From a bacterium (GTDB lineage Bacteria > Auribacterota > JABMQX01), in NCBI GenBank assembly GCA_030691545.1, contig JAUYEE010000285.1, forward strand, positions 1-38,067: DNA of 38,067 nt, in the 5' to 3' direction. Position 1 is the stretch's first letter; each line of letters begins with the position of its first letter. Below, in pieces: positions 9,089-16,241 of the stretch. A program made the translations under genes and the position numbers. The notes below the pieces were generated by a model, which saw only the letters and a program-made list of their open reading frames with translations, was not told where the DNA came from and searched no databases.

Positions 9089-9571
9089 TTATCGCCCCTC
9101 AATCGGGCTGAGAAACGTCTCGTAGAGGACTGTGATTGGCGAGTAAAGAACGAGCGTTGTAACGGTGGAACTGACCGTGACATTTGAGATCACGTCCTTC
9201 ACGGTCGCCAGGGAGATCTGGCGCTCATCGAGGACTGCCGCGTACGAGACGGGGTCATCGGCTTTCTCGACCTCCCCAAAAAGTCCCAGGGCCAGAACCG
9301 CGACCACAGCAAGGTCATCCTTGTTCACCTCTGCATCGGGGATCCAGCCTCTCAGCGGCTCAATTCCTTTTCCCATCAGGTACGTCGCGTAGTCTGCGGG
9401 AGTCGCCGTGGCAGGCACGTCCTGCTGCAAACCGAGAGCCCTGACTATCGCCTGCGCCAGCTCCAGGTGAGTCATCCCCATCCCCTGCGCCTCTTCGGCG
9501 GCGTGGAGACCGAAGGACAGCCCGAGGAAGCCGACAAGAGCAACCGTAGATAGTGCAAGTCTCAGGCTCAT
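9089..9571 (-). CDS. Small secreted protein with SLH-like segment, function unknown
   Basis: A 160-aa protein with a clear signal peptide (about residues 1-25, ALSTVALVGFLGLSFGLHA). The segment about residues 33-98 (THLELAQAIVRALGL, then GKGIEPLRGWIPDAEVNKDD and LAVVAVLALGLFG) resembles a divergent S-layer-homology motif: helix, GI.P..GW, then a second helix. The last 60 residues are Val/Thr/Ser rich and probably beta. A strong Shine-Dalgarno (GGAAGGAGGG) precedes the ATG. It has its own candidate promoter at 9643-9671, so it may be expressed apart from the exosortase genes. It could tether or pattern the surface layer (inference). No enzyme motif is seen. Confidence 0.72.
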   Translation of the reverse strand: MSLRLALSTVALVGFLGLSFGLHAAEEAQGMGMTHLELAQAIVRALGLQQDVPATATPADYATYLMGKGIEPLRGWIPDAEVNKDDLAVVAVLALGLFGEVEKADDPVSYAAVLDERQISLATVKDVISNVTVSSTVTTLVLYSPITVLYETFLSPIEGR

Positions 9572-9602
9572 GTGTTCCCTCCTTCCGAAAATCTGTTCTT
9601 AT

Positions 9603-9651
9603 GTGTAGTTTTTGCAGACTAAAAGACACGATTTCAATGGGAAAACTACAC
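9603..9651. promoter_or_regulatory. Perfect 10-bp inverted repeat overlapping a -10 element
   Basis: Arms GTGTAGTTTT (9603-9612) and AAAACTACAC (9642-9651) are separated by 29 bp. The right arm covers the candidate -10 of the promoter at 9643-9671. It could be an operator for a dimeric regulator or a leader hairpin in the transcript of the SLH-like gene. Confidence 0.45.
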
Positions 9652-9671
9652 GACCCCACACGGAGTGTCAA
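9643..9671 (-). promoter_or_regulatory. Candidate sigma-70 promoter upstream of the SLH-like gene
   Basis: On the minus strand a consensus TTGACA (9666-9671) is followed by a 17-bp spacer and TAGTTT (9643-9648, a weak -10). The flanks are A+T rich in an otherwise G+C-rich locus. It would start transcription about 65 bp before the 160-aa protein and drive the beta-barrel and kinase genes downstream. Confidence 0.5.
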
Positions 9672-9690
9672 GCGTTTTTTTCTATATTTT

Positions 9691-10608
9691 TCACGGCGTG
9701 TGGACCCGCCGCCGGAACGCTTCTTGCATAGGCGGCTGTCGCCCACAGCTTGCCGACTGATCAGCCGGCTTCTGCGGCGCGGCCGGCGTCCTGCGGGAAA
9801 CCATAAGTTCCGGCACGAACTGAGAGAGCGCTCCGGTGGTCTTGTTCACAGAATCACGCACCGGGGCAATCAGCAGCGTATAGGACCAGGGGTAGTTCAA
9901 GCGATGCGCCATCCGGTCCCAGGCCGCGTAAGTTAGGCGTTTCAGGTTGCTGCCGGTGAGGCGATTGTGCCCCATGAACCAGTAGAAGACCACTTCTTTT
10001 CGCTCGGCTCTGTCGCCCTCGGGCGTCAGCCAGACGCGGCGAACAACGAGGCGCGTCACCCTGAAGTCCCTTGGGCCCGAGGGTGACCGCGCGACGGCCC
10101 ACCTGTCCCGGGACACGATCTGCCAGCCCTGCCCCTGGAGGCAACGCTCCGGACGATGGATACTCCTTCTGTCGGAGCCGCTGGTGATGACCGTCGCGTT
10201 GACGTCCGGGAGGTCTTTCGCCGCTTCCGCCCCGCGATACCACTTGCGCAGAAATTTGGTCCCCGGGGGCAAAACCTTGCGAGTGATGAAGTCAACAGGC
10301 ACCTCCAGAGTTGGAGTCAGCGGCGTGCCGTGAACGGGGCACTCGCTGTCCGATACTTCCTCAGAAAGATAGAGCATTCTGGCGTCGGGATGCTTCGGGC
10401 TTTCTCGCTGCCAGACCGCTTGCTTCAATTCTTCGAGGCATGTGGAGCAGATGAGAACCTCCTTCGCCTGCCATCGGCCAACCCGCTCGGGAAGCAATGA
10501 GCCAGGGAATTCCGCCGAGACGTGCCGCACTCCGGTCAGGAGGAATCGCGGCACGAGCGAAGCCACCAGAATCGCGGCGACAATTAGAAGTTTTTTACTC
10601 GGAACCAT
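9691..10608 (-). CDS. EpsI-like exosortase-associated protein with Cys/His insertion
   Basis: A 305-aa protein with an N-terminal signal-anchor (residues 6-25). The C-terminal half has the pattern of the EpsI/DUF3485 family found beside exosortases: an RPERCLQGQGW segment, strands such as VVFYWFMGH, then LKRLTYAAWDRMAHRLNYPW. It is longer than typical EpsI because of an insertion at about residues 50-105. That insertion carries CSTC (C54, C57) and CPVHGTPL (C90, H93), a possible zinc knuckle. The ATG at 10608 is chosen because the anchor follows it directly; longer readings have no hydrophobic start. It overlaps the exosortase gene by 25 bp, so the two are coupled. Role: unknown partner of exosortase in polysaccharide or protein sorting. 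Confidence 0.85.
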   Translation of the reverse strand: MVPSKKLLIVAAILVASLVPRFLLTGVRHVSAEFPGSLLPERVGRWQAKEVLICSTCLEELKQAVWQRESPKHPDARMLYLSEEVSDSECPVHGTPLTPTLEVPVDFITRKVLPPGTKFLRKWYRGAEAAKDLPDVNATVITSGSDRRSIHRPERCLQGQGWQIVSRDRWAVARSPSGPRDFRVTRLVVRRVWLTPEGDRAERKEVVFYWFMGHNRLTGSNLKRLTYAAWDRMAHRLNYPWSYTLLIAPVRDSVNKTTGALSQFVPELMVSRRTPAAPQKPADQSASCGRQPPMQEAFRRRVHTP

Positions 10609-11714
10609 TCCGCTTGAAAGACCTTTTTGTCGAGAGACATGAAAATCAAAATCGCCAGGACGTACAGGAAAACAGCTGCCTGGTCGTGAAAGACGGTCAC
10701 CGCAAAATCCTTGTTGATGAGCTGAGCGAAAATGCCGACGCATGCCAGGCGTACAATGTTTGTCACCAGCGCAATCGGGATGGCACAGGAGGCGAGGAGG
10801 AGCTTTTTGAAGAAAGTGCGCTGCGTCACGTAGGCGAACGTCGCCCCCAGCGCGGTCAGAGCAATCAGCGATTTCAAGCCGCTGCACGGGGCGTCCACGC
10901 TGAATTCCATGGACCCGATGGCGAACCAGTTGCCGGTCTGGAGAACATCAAGCCCCACCATTCGCATCAGATAAACGGAGACGCTCGTGGCCATGAGCCG
11001 CAGGGGCACGCCGAGGGTCTCATCTATAAATTCGATAGGGACCATGAGCAGAAGCATGCCGAATGGAAACAGCAGGGTCTTGGCGACGCTCCAACCGTGA
11101 AGATACCAGGTGATGCCGAAGAGGAGAGAAATGTATGCCACGATAGAGGCTCGGGCAAGGTCTCCCCGCAAAGCGAAGAAGTGGACGAGAACACTAAAAA
11201 GAAGCAGCGACATCCCCATCCAGCCCCGCGGGGCGGGGCGAGCGCCTGCGGACGGGTTCTTCGGGGCGAGGAGGAAACCAATGGAAATCAGGAGGAGGGT
11301 CATACTGGCGAAAAGGATGGTGAAAGACAGTGCGGACAGAAACCGAAGACCGGGGAATGTGAGCGGATATTCTTTTCCGAGATATACAAGGAGGGCGAGA
11401 ACCGCGGCGCCCAGCAGGAGCTGCCGGCCGCAGCGGCGCGGGAACGTCGGCAAGGCCTTGTGTTTCTTGAGAACATGCCATAGAGCAATCGAAGCGAGGA
11501 TCGGCACAGCGGGTCCGGGAGAGTACTCCTCGACCACGAACCATTGGTTCAGCATCCAGACAAACGGCGCATAGAAACTCACGACAATAAGTCCACACAC
11601 GGCGACATGCGGGAGGAGCGAACGATGCGCCGCCAGCCGCTGGAGAAGTCGCGCGTTCCTCGCATCGCGGACCATTTTTATCTCGGACGACATTGGATTT
11701 CTTCTCGATTTCAC
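10584..11714 (-). CDS. Exosortase (transpeptidase-like membrane enzyme)
   Basis: A 376-aa polytopic membrane protein with about eight to ten membrane segments. The three conserved exosortase/archaeosortase positions are present: Cys277 in DAPCSGLKS, Arg322 in TNIVRL and His343 in FHDQAAV. Family knowledge: exosortases cut PEP-CTERM-type C-terminal signals and attach the protein to a surface carrier, and are encoded with EPS genes and EpsI. No protein in this window ends in a PEP-CTERM-like tripartite tail, so the substrates lie elsewhere. The listed start is a GTG; an in-frame ATG at 11693 is an equally good choice. First gene of the minus-strand locus. Confidence 0.93.
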   Translation of the reverse strand: MKSRRNPMSSEIKMVRDARNARLLQRLAAHRSLLPHVAVCGLIVVSFYAPFVWMLNQWFVVEEYSPGPAVPILASIALWHVLKKHKALPTFPRRCGRQLLLGAAVLALLVYLGKEYPLTFPGLRFLSALSFTILFASMTLLLISIGFLLAPKNPSAGARPAPRGWMGMSLLLFSVLVHFFALRGDLARASIVAYISLLFGITWYLHGWSVAKTLLFPFGMLLLMVPIEFIDETLGVPLRLMATSVSVYLMRMVGLDVLQTGNWFAIGSMEFSVDAPCSGLKSLIALTALGATFAYVTQRTFFKKLLLASCAIPIALVTNIVRLACVGIFAQLINKDFAVTVFHDQAAVFLYVLAILIFMSLDKKVFQAEWFRVKNF

Positions 11715-12042
11715 AGCCGAGCCTTCGTCCCATTTTTCACAGGATAACGGGAAAGCGGGACTCTCCGCGCGCGGCCCCGCCGAGGGCCCGGCCGTAGAGA
11801 TTCGGCGACTGTTTTCCCTCTGATGATAGCGACATTCTCGCGGAATTCCAACAGTGCAATCAACATGTCGAAGATTGACGTTGCCTTTTTGGGCGTTGGT
11901 TTCTATTCTTCTTCACCGTTTTGGGCGGCTTTTCAAAGCTCCCGCGGTGAGACAGAGGCGTGCCCAGGATCCTCGGAGAACGGACAGTCCGGGTCATGGG
12001 CGACATATCGAGCAGAGAACTACGTCTGAAAACGAAAAGGCA
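11715..12042. other. Divergent intergenic region
   Basis: A 328-bp stretch between the exosortase and GT-C genes, which are transcribed away from each other. It contains the candidate exosortase promoter at 11823-11851 and a G+C-rich palindromic block near 11765-11800. Short reading frames here have no protein-like features. Confidence 0.6.
11823..11851 (-). promoter_or_regulatory. Candidate promoter of the EPS/exosortase locus
   Basis: On the minus strand TTGGAA (11846-11851) and TATCAT (11823-11828) are spaced by 17 bp. Transcription would start about 100 bp before the exosortase gene. It is a standard sigma-70 layout, not an obvious ECF-type site. Confidence 0.5.
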
Positions 12043-14613
12043 ATGAACACACAGGACAGGCCGAGCACAGAATCCGGATGGCGACGCGGCTGGTTGCGGC
12101 TTGCGCTGCTTGAGGCGGTGCGAGTGGGGGCGATTGTGGGGCTGTTTGTCTGGGCGGCGAGGATGCCCTTTGGATTTTTTCATCCGGACGAAGAGTCGTG
12201 GCTTTTTTTCTGGCGGTATCCTCCGCTATGGCAGTTGTGGGTTTCCCTGGCGATTTCTATCGGAGGGGCGGCTGTCCTCTTTTTGGTTTTCTCGGTTTTA
12301 TGGAGGGCAAAGGGGGATGGGGAACGCAACGAAGTCGTGAGCGCGTTCCGTCGCGTTTTTTCGCCTGTGTATTTCCTTCTTCTGGGGTTAATTCAATTGC
12401 TGCCAGGCGCTTTGAATGTTGTGCCGGTTCTCCCGCTGTTAAACAAACTGATTCTTCCGCTGGCGGTGTCGTCGTCGGTGATACTGCTATTTGTCGTTGA
12501 GGCAGGCCTGTTCCCAGCGGCCTTTTTGGACAGGCTTGACCGGTCAGTCTCCGCGCACAAATGGCGGTGGACAGCGGCGCTGTTCATCGCCACCCTTGCC
12601 GTCTATGTTCCTTTCACGAAACGATGCGACACGGCTTTCGGGTACACCTCGGGGGATGAGGCTCATTATTTGACCCAGGCAGAAAGTCTCGCCGAAGACC
12701 TCGACCGGGACCTTTCGAACCAATTGCCCGACTACGTTCGCTCGGAAGATTACTTCCTCGCGAAGCACCTCTCCCCGAAATCGCCGCCGGGGAAAGCGTA
12801 TTCGTACCACTCAATAGGTCTGCCGGTGTTGCTCGCTCCCGGGTGGGCAGTGGGGAAAATGAAGGGAGCGATGGCTGTTCTTGTGTGGATGTCGTCGGTC
12901 TTCGCCGTGACCGTGTTCTGGGTTGCGTTCGGCCTTCGAGGGCGCGCTGCGTTTGCGATGGTATGCTGGGCGATTTTTTGTTTTACGGCGCCGATTCTCT
13001 TTTACGCCTGTCGGGCGTATCCGGAGCTACCGTCGGCTTTCATTATTTTTGTGATTGTCTGGAAGATGATGAACCCGGACCCGCTCGGGCGGTGGGTGTG
13101 GCTGGCAATGGGGTGCCTGCTCGGCTTTCTGCCGTGGCTTCACATTCCGCGACTGATTCTTCCGACGATGTTCCTGTCAATCTGGGGAATCGGTTCCTTG
13201 CTGCCTCGGCACAAATGGAAGCACCTTTCTTGTTTCGTCTTTCCGCTGTTTGTGAGCGCCGTGCTCCTCATCGTTTTGAATCAACACTGGTACGGCTACA
13301 CGTGGGGACAGGCGCCAGGGGCCACCGGTTTTGAGAAACTCGATCCCCAGTCCTGGACAGGCGGGTATTACCATCAGCCGAGAGAGCTTTTCTCATGCTT
13401 TCCGGGGCTCATCGGGACGTTCATAGACCGTTATAAGGGGCTTCTTGCGAACTCGCCGATATGGCTTGTGCCGTTGGTGGCTGTCTTTCTCGGGTTGTTT
13501 TCGCGAAAGATGAAGTTCTGGCGGAGCCTGTGGCTCTGGACGTTTCTGGTCATTTACGTGCCCGCCCTTAGCCGAAGCGGATGGTACGGGGGAGCCTGCT
13601 TCCCATCCCGTTTTCTCATTTCGACCTTGCCGCTCCTCCTGTTCCCCGTGGCGGCGGTCTTTTCGGGTAGACGGGACAGACTTCTGCGGGCGATGTTCGG
13701 AGTTCTATCAGGCTTTTCGGTCTTGATGACGCTGCAAATGTTCCTGCACACTGCGGCCTTCTACCGCGGAGTGGAGACGGCTCACTGGTACTTCCCTGCC
13801 GTCAAGTTGCTCGCATTCGTTTTTCCGTACGCCGCCACGGGCAAACCTGTCGGGCACATCGAGGACCCTTTTGGGCTTCTGTTGTTCGTGCTGTGGCTCG
13901 GGGGTCTTTTTGGCGTGATTCACCTGCTCAAAAGAAAGAATTTGTCGTGGCACGGCGCCTTCAATGTCATCATCGCGGCAATTGTGGTTTTGCCCGTTAT
14001 GACGTCTGCGGTCCGCCGCGTGGTGGGCATCCAGCCATTCAACTCTGTGCCCGCGGACATTTTGGAGCACTATTCGGCTCTCAATGACATCAATCATTCT
14101 TCCCGCCGCCAACTACGTGCCGCGAGGTGGGGGGACGTGCGTGCGGAGACTCTGACGGAACTTCTGACGCTGGAGCTTCTCGCTGTGGACCAGAAATCGA
14201 GGACAGGGGACGTATGGGAGCAGAAGATTACGAGACAGAAAGTTGTCGGCTACGATCCGACGAAACACAAACCCGACTTTCTTTCATACACCTACCCGGT
14301 GAAGCTGCACGCCGGGGATTACGTGGTTTCTTTCTGGCTCAGAGTGGAGGACGAACCGGACGCCGTTGTGCTTGACGTGCAGGATATGGGAACGGGGAAA
14401 AGCCTTGCCTCGCGTCGCGTGAGCGCCTCGGATCTGGCGCCGCGCGAAGAATTTTCTCGGGTGCCTCTCCGCTTCTCACTCAGCGGCTTATCGAAGCTCA
14501 GTTTCAGGGTGTACGTGGACTCGAAGAGCAAGGTCGAAGTGCTGAAATACACGTTGCAGCCGAGCTGCCTGGAGGAACTCGTCCAGGTTCTTGGGAAAAG
14601 TCGTTTCGAGTAA
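12043..14613 (+). CDS. GT-C-type glycosyltransferase-like membrane protein with C-terminal beta domain
   Basis: An 856-aa protein. About residues 20-720 contain a dozen or more membrane segments. The first large loop has SGDEAHYLTQAESLAEDLD (acidic motif at 205-206), followed by SPPGKAYSYHSIGLPVLLAP. This is the layout of lipid-carrier-dependent GT-C enzymes (PMT/ArnT-like), where the acidic pair is catalytic. Residues about 740-856 are soluble and beta-rich (LHAGDYVVSFWLRV, VVLDVQDMGTGKSLASRRV), resembling a jelly-roll or carbohydrate-binding fold. It probably transfers sugars at the periplasmic face, perhaps onto the EPS or surface proteins (inference from divergent linkage). The ATG at 12043 is the first before the hydrophobic part; its ribosome site (AAAAGG) is close to the start, so the start is moderately sure. 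Confidence 0.8.
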   Translation: MNTQDRPSTESGWRRGWLRLALLEAVRVGAIVGLFVWAARMPFGFFHPDEESWLFFWRYPPLWQLWVSLAISIGGAAVLFLVFSVLWRAKGDGERNEVVSAFRRVFSPVYFLLLGLIQLLPGALNVVPVLPLLNKLILPLAVSSSVILLFVVEAGLFPAAFLDRLDRSVSAHKWRWTAALFIATLAVYVPFTKRCDTAFGYTSGDEAHYLTQAESLAEDLDRDLSNQLPDYVRSEDYFLAKHLSPKSPPGKAYSYHSIGLPVLLAPGWAVGKMKGAMAVLVWMSSVFAVTVFWVAFGLRGRAAFAMVCWAIFCFTAPILFYACRAYPELPSAFIIFVIVWKMMNPDPLGRWVWLAMGCLLGFLPWLHIPRLILPTMFLSIWGIGSLLPRHKWKHLSCFVFPLFVSAVLLIVLNQHWYGYTWGQAPGATGFEKLDPQSWTGGYYHQPRELFSCFPGLIGTFIDRYKGLLANSPIWLVPLVAVFLGLFSRKMKFWRSLWLWTFLVIYVPALSRSGWYGGACFPSRFLISTLPLLLFPVAAVFSGRRDRLLRAMFGVLSGFSVLMTLQMFLHTAAFYRGVETAHWYFPAVKLLAFVFPYAATGKPVGHIEDPFGLLLFVLWLGGLFGVIHLLKRKNLSWHGAFNVIIAAIVVLPVMTSAVRRVVGIQPFNSVPADILEHYSALNDINHSSRRQLRAARWGDVRAETLTELLTLELLAVDQKSRTGDVWEQKITRQKVVGYDPTKHKPDFLSYTYPVKLHAGDYVVSFWLRVEDEPDAVVLDVQDMGTGKSLASRRVSASDLAPREEFSRVPLRFSLSGLSKLSFRVYVDSKSKVEVLKYTLQPSCLEELVQVLGKSRFE

Positions 14614-14866
14614 CCCGAGGGGGAGGGCGCGGAAGACCGGAAGCAGCGCGCTTGCCGTGAGAAAGCGGCACCCTCCAGGGGCATCAGCGCGCCGTTTGGT
14701 GTTGGCAAGTCGCAAAGGGAACTTTTCCCTCTCGGGCAACGTTTTTACAACGAATGGTATCGCATTTGGAAGCCTGGTCATGAGCGACCGACCGAGTGTC
14801 AAGAAAAAGACGCCGGAGCTGAACGTAGAATACGGCGCGGGCGTGGCGAAAGTGCGGCGAATTCTC
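14614..14866. other. Non-coding stretch after the GT-C gene
   Basis: No gene is supported. A short inverted repeat (AGGGAA/TTCCCT, about 14718-14733) followed by mixed sequence may end the GT-C transcript, but it lacks a clean T-run. Confidence 0.4.
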
Positions 14867-14895
14867 TTGACAAATAGGTGCTTTGGTGGTATTCT
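14867..14895 (+). promoter_or_regulatory. Candidate promoter for the structured RNA
   Basis: Perfect TTGACA (14867-14872), a 17-bp spacer and TATTCT (14890-14895). A TATTAT lies five bases further on. The A+T-rich stretch from 14886 to 14910 stands out from its surroundings. The start of transcription would be near 14902-14907, just before the long inverted repeat. Confidence 0.5.
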
Positions 14896-14902
14896 ATTAT
14901 AT

Positions 14903-15047
14903 AGAAAATGAGATTGTCCCTGGCAGTGCCCAACCTTCCATCTGGCTCTTCCCCCCAGGGTCAACTGGCGTATGAAGCCGGAGGTTTTCGGCAACGACGA
15001 CCTTCAGCTCCATTCCCACTGGGAGAACTGCCAGGGACAGCCTTTTT
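14903..15047 (+). ncRNA. Candidate structured RNA closed by a 14-bp terminal helix
   Basis: About 145 nt. The arms UUGUCCCUGGCAGU (14914-14927) and ACUGCCAGGGACAG (15027-15040) pair without a mismatch (one G-U) and close the whole element. Inside, GGAGGU and ACCUUC (about 14980-15006) form a hairpin with a UU/CG internal loop and a UCG-GCAA-CGA tip, a GNRA tetraloop. CUGGC-GUAUGAA-GCCGG makes another hairpin, as does UCCC-ACU-GGGA. A T5 run follows three bases after the helix, and a TTGACA promoter precedes it. The long closing helix with an open centre recalls 6S RNA, but the length is short and no family consensus was matched. SRP, tmRNA and RNase P signatures are absent. The plus strand is preferred from promoter and T-run only. 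Confidence 0.42.
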
Positions 15048-15525
15048 CAGCGTGCGGTAGTCTTTCCTCCTTGCCCACATGCACGACCGACAAACCCGTT
15101 AAGAGAATCCACCCAGCTCTAATCAGCGTCGCCCCGAACGCGACATCCTGATGAGACATCACTTTCCGGGAATTCTTGTCCACGGAGACCGCGCGCCGCG
15201 CCTCTGCCACGGGACAAGCGCGCTTACCCGCCGCAGCCCCCGGAGACGGCGCGCGATAGAGAATCCTCGCGGAGAGGCGGCTGGTGGGACAAGCAAGAGC
15301 GAACGGGGCCGGAGCCTTGGAACCTCGCGGGGCCCCCCCCGTGAATACCCGCCGCCCCGGGTGTGGCTGGATTTTGGCGGCAGACTCTGAGCGCGAACCT
15401 CGCGTCGGCGTCGGGCGGATTCCACTGCAACACCAGTTCTCCAGGGGAAAGCCAAGCGCGGGATGGTCTTGGACCAGGCATCGTCCATCTTGTGCCGCCC
15501 CCTGCGGTGGCTTGATGGGATTTGG
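15048..15525. other. Gap with possible decayed minus-strand frame
   Basis: No intact gene. On the minus strand a frame from 15481 (ELVLQWNPPDADARFALRVC looks protein-like, possibly FN3-type) runs to an eight-base G homopolymer near 15339-15346. A second frame runs from there to 15004. Together they could be a frameshifted remnant, but no family was recognised and the downstream half overlaps the RNA candidate. Confidence 0.25.
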
Positions 15526-16066
15526 ACTTTCGGCTCCACGGGCTGACGCCCGCGGCTACCGGAGTGTCGCCCCCTGCGGGGGCTAAGTGCAGGCTTTCGC
15601 AAATAAAGTCACATATCCTGCACGACGGTCCACATGCCCAGGAGTCAGCCCAAACGACGCTTTCGCTTGCCGGGCTTTAGCCGGCAACCTCTCTTAGCCA
15701 CCGTCTTCAGGCGGTGGTATGAGGAAACCGAACCTCGTTGGACCCAGCCGGCTTCAGCCGGGCTTCTCGATGATCTGGATTCGTCTGTGAATACGTGAGC
15801 GAATTTATGAGACGCTGCACTAAGCAGAAGAACGGCGTGCCACGTCCTTTGCCATATTCTTTCGCCCCTTAATCGGTCGCAGTGTTCCCAACGTCCACGC
15901 AACACGCTGCACCGCCCTCCATCGGCCCTCGGCGGTCTTCTCCGCCAGAAAGCTGGTCCCTTTCAGCCCCGCCTCGGCGGGGCGGCAGATTCCTTAGCCA
16001 CGGGTGTCAGCCCGTGGAGAGAAAAAGGACAACAACAAATCCCGAGCCCCCGCAGGGGGCGACAGT
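15526..16066. repeat. Cluster of REP-like palindromes, two families in inverted orientation
   Basis: Nine or so short hairpins within 540 bp. Family A: CCACGGGCTGACGCCCGCGG (15534-15553) and, in opposite orientation, CCACGGGTGTCAGCCCGTGG (about 15995-16014). Family B: GCCCCCTGCGGGGGC (15563-15577) and, inverted, GCCCCCGCAGGGGGC with the same GCGACA flank (about 16047-16061). A perfect GCCCCGCC-TC-GGCGGGGC lies near 15970-15987. The composite repeat copy at 15666-15820 lies between them. This fits REP/RAYT-type or other transposase-mobilised palindromes; no such transposase is in the window. Confidence 0.7.
15666..15820 (+). repeat. Composite three-hairpin repeat, copy 1
   Basis: Hairpin 1 TTGCCGGGCTTTAGCCGGCAA, then hairpin 2 CCACCGTCTTCAGGCGGTGG, then a variable spacer of about 30 bp. 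Hairpin 3 follows, AGCCGGCTTCAGCCGGGCTT, with a conserved 3' tail starting CTCGATGAT and including GAATACGTGAGCGAATTTAT. The tail is the most diverged of the three copies. Other copies lie at 27121-27275 (inverted) and 37683-37837. Confidence 0.75.
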
Positions 16067-16241
16067 GCCTCTCGAGCAGACGTGCGTTCGCCTGCTTTTC
16101 GGGCAACCCCGACGCGCCACTGGATCGCAGTCACACCCGCCGCCCGAATCGCGCTTGAGTGTTAGGGCAGGTTGGTGTACAAAGTGAAGTCGTCCGCGCT
16201 TGGTGTTCAGTCAAACCGTAAATTCAATTCATCCGGGTTAG
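16067..16241. other. Non-coding leader before the duplicated-domain gene
   Basis: No gene is seen. The stretch just before 16242 (TTCAATTCATCCGGGTTAG) is more A+T rich and may hold the promoter of the secreted protein, but no good -35/-10 pair was found and the Shine-Dalgarno is poor. Confidence 0.3.

Noticed and set aside
14916..15038. Cobalamin-riboswitch-like or SRP RNA
   Set aside because: A CCCACUGGGAG segment is loosely similar to a B12-box, but the core consensus is absent and no gene follows; the SRP domain IV motif is missing.
14887..15045. Minus-strand open frame (about 50 codons, including VAENLRLHTPVDPGGKSQ) over the RNA candidate
   Set aside because: It reads smoothly but is short, has no convincing start, and an open run of this length is expected by chance in this base composition. 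It remains the main alternative to the RNA call.
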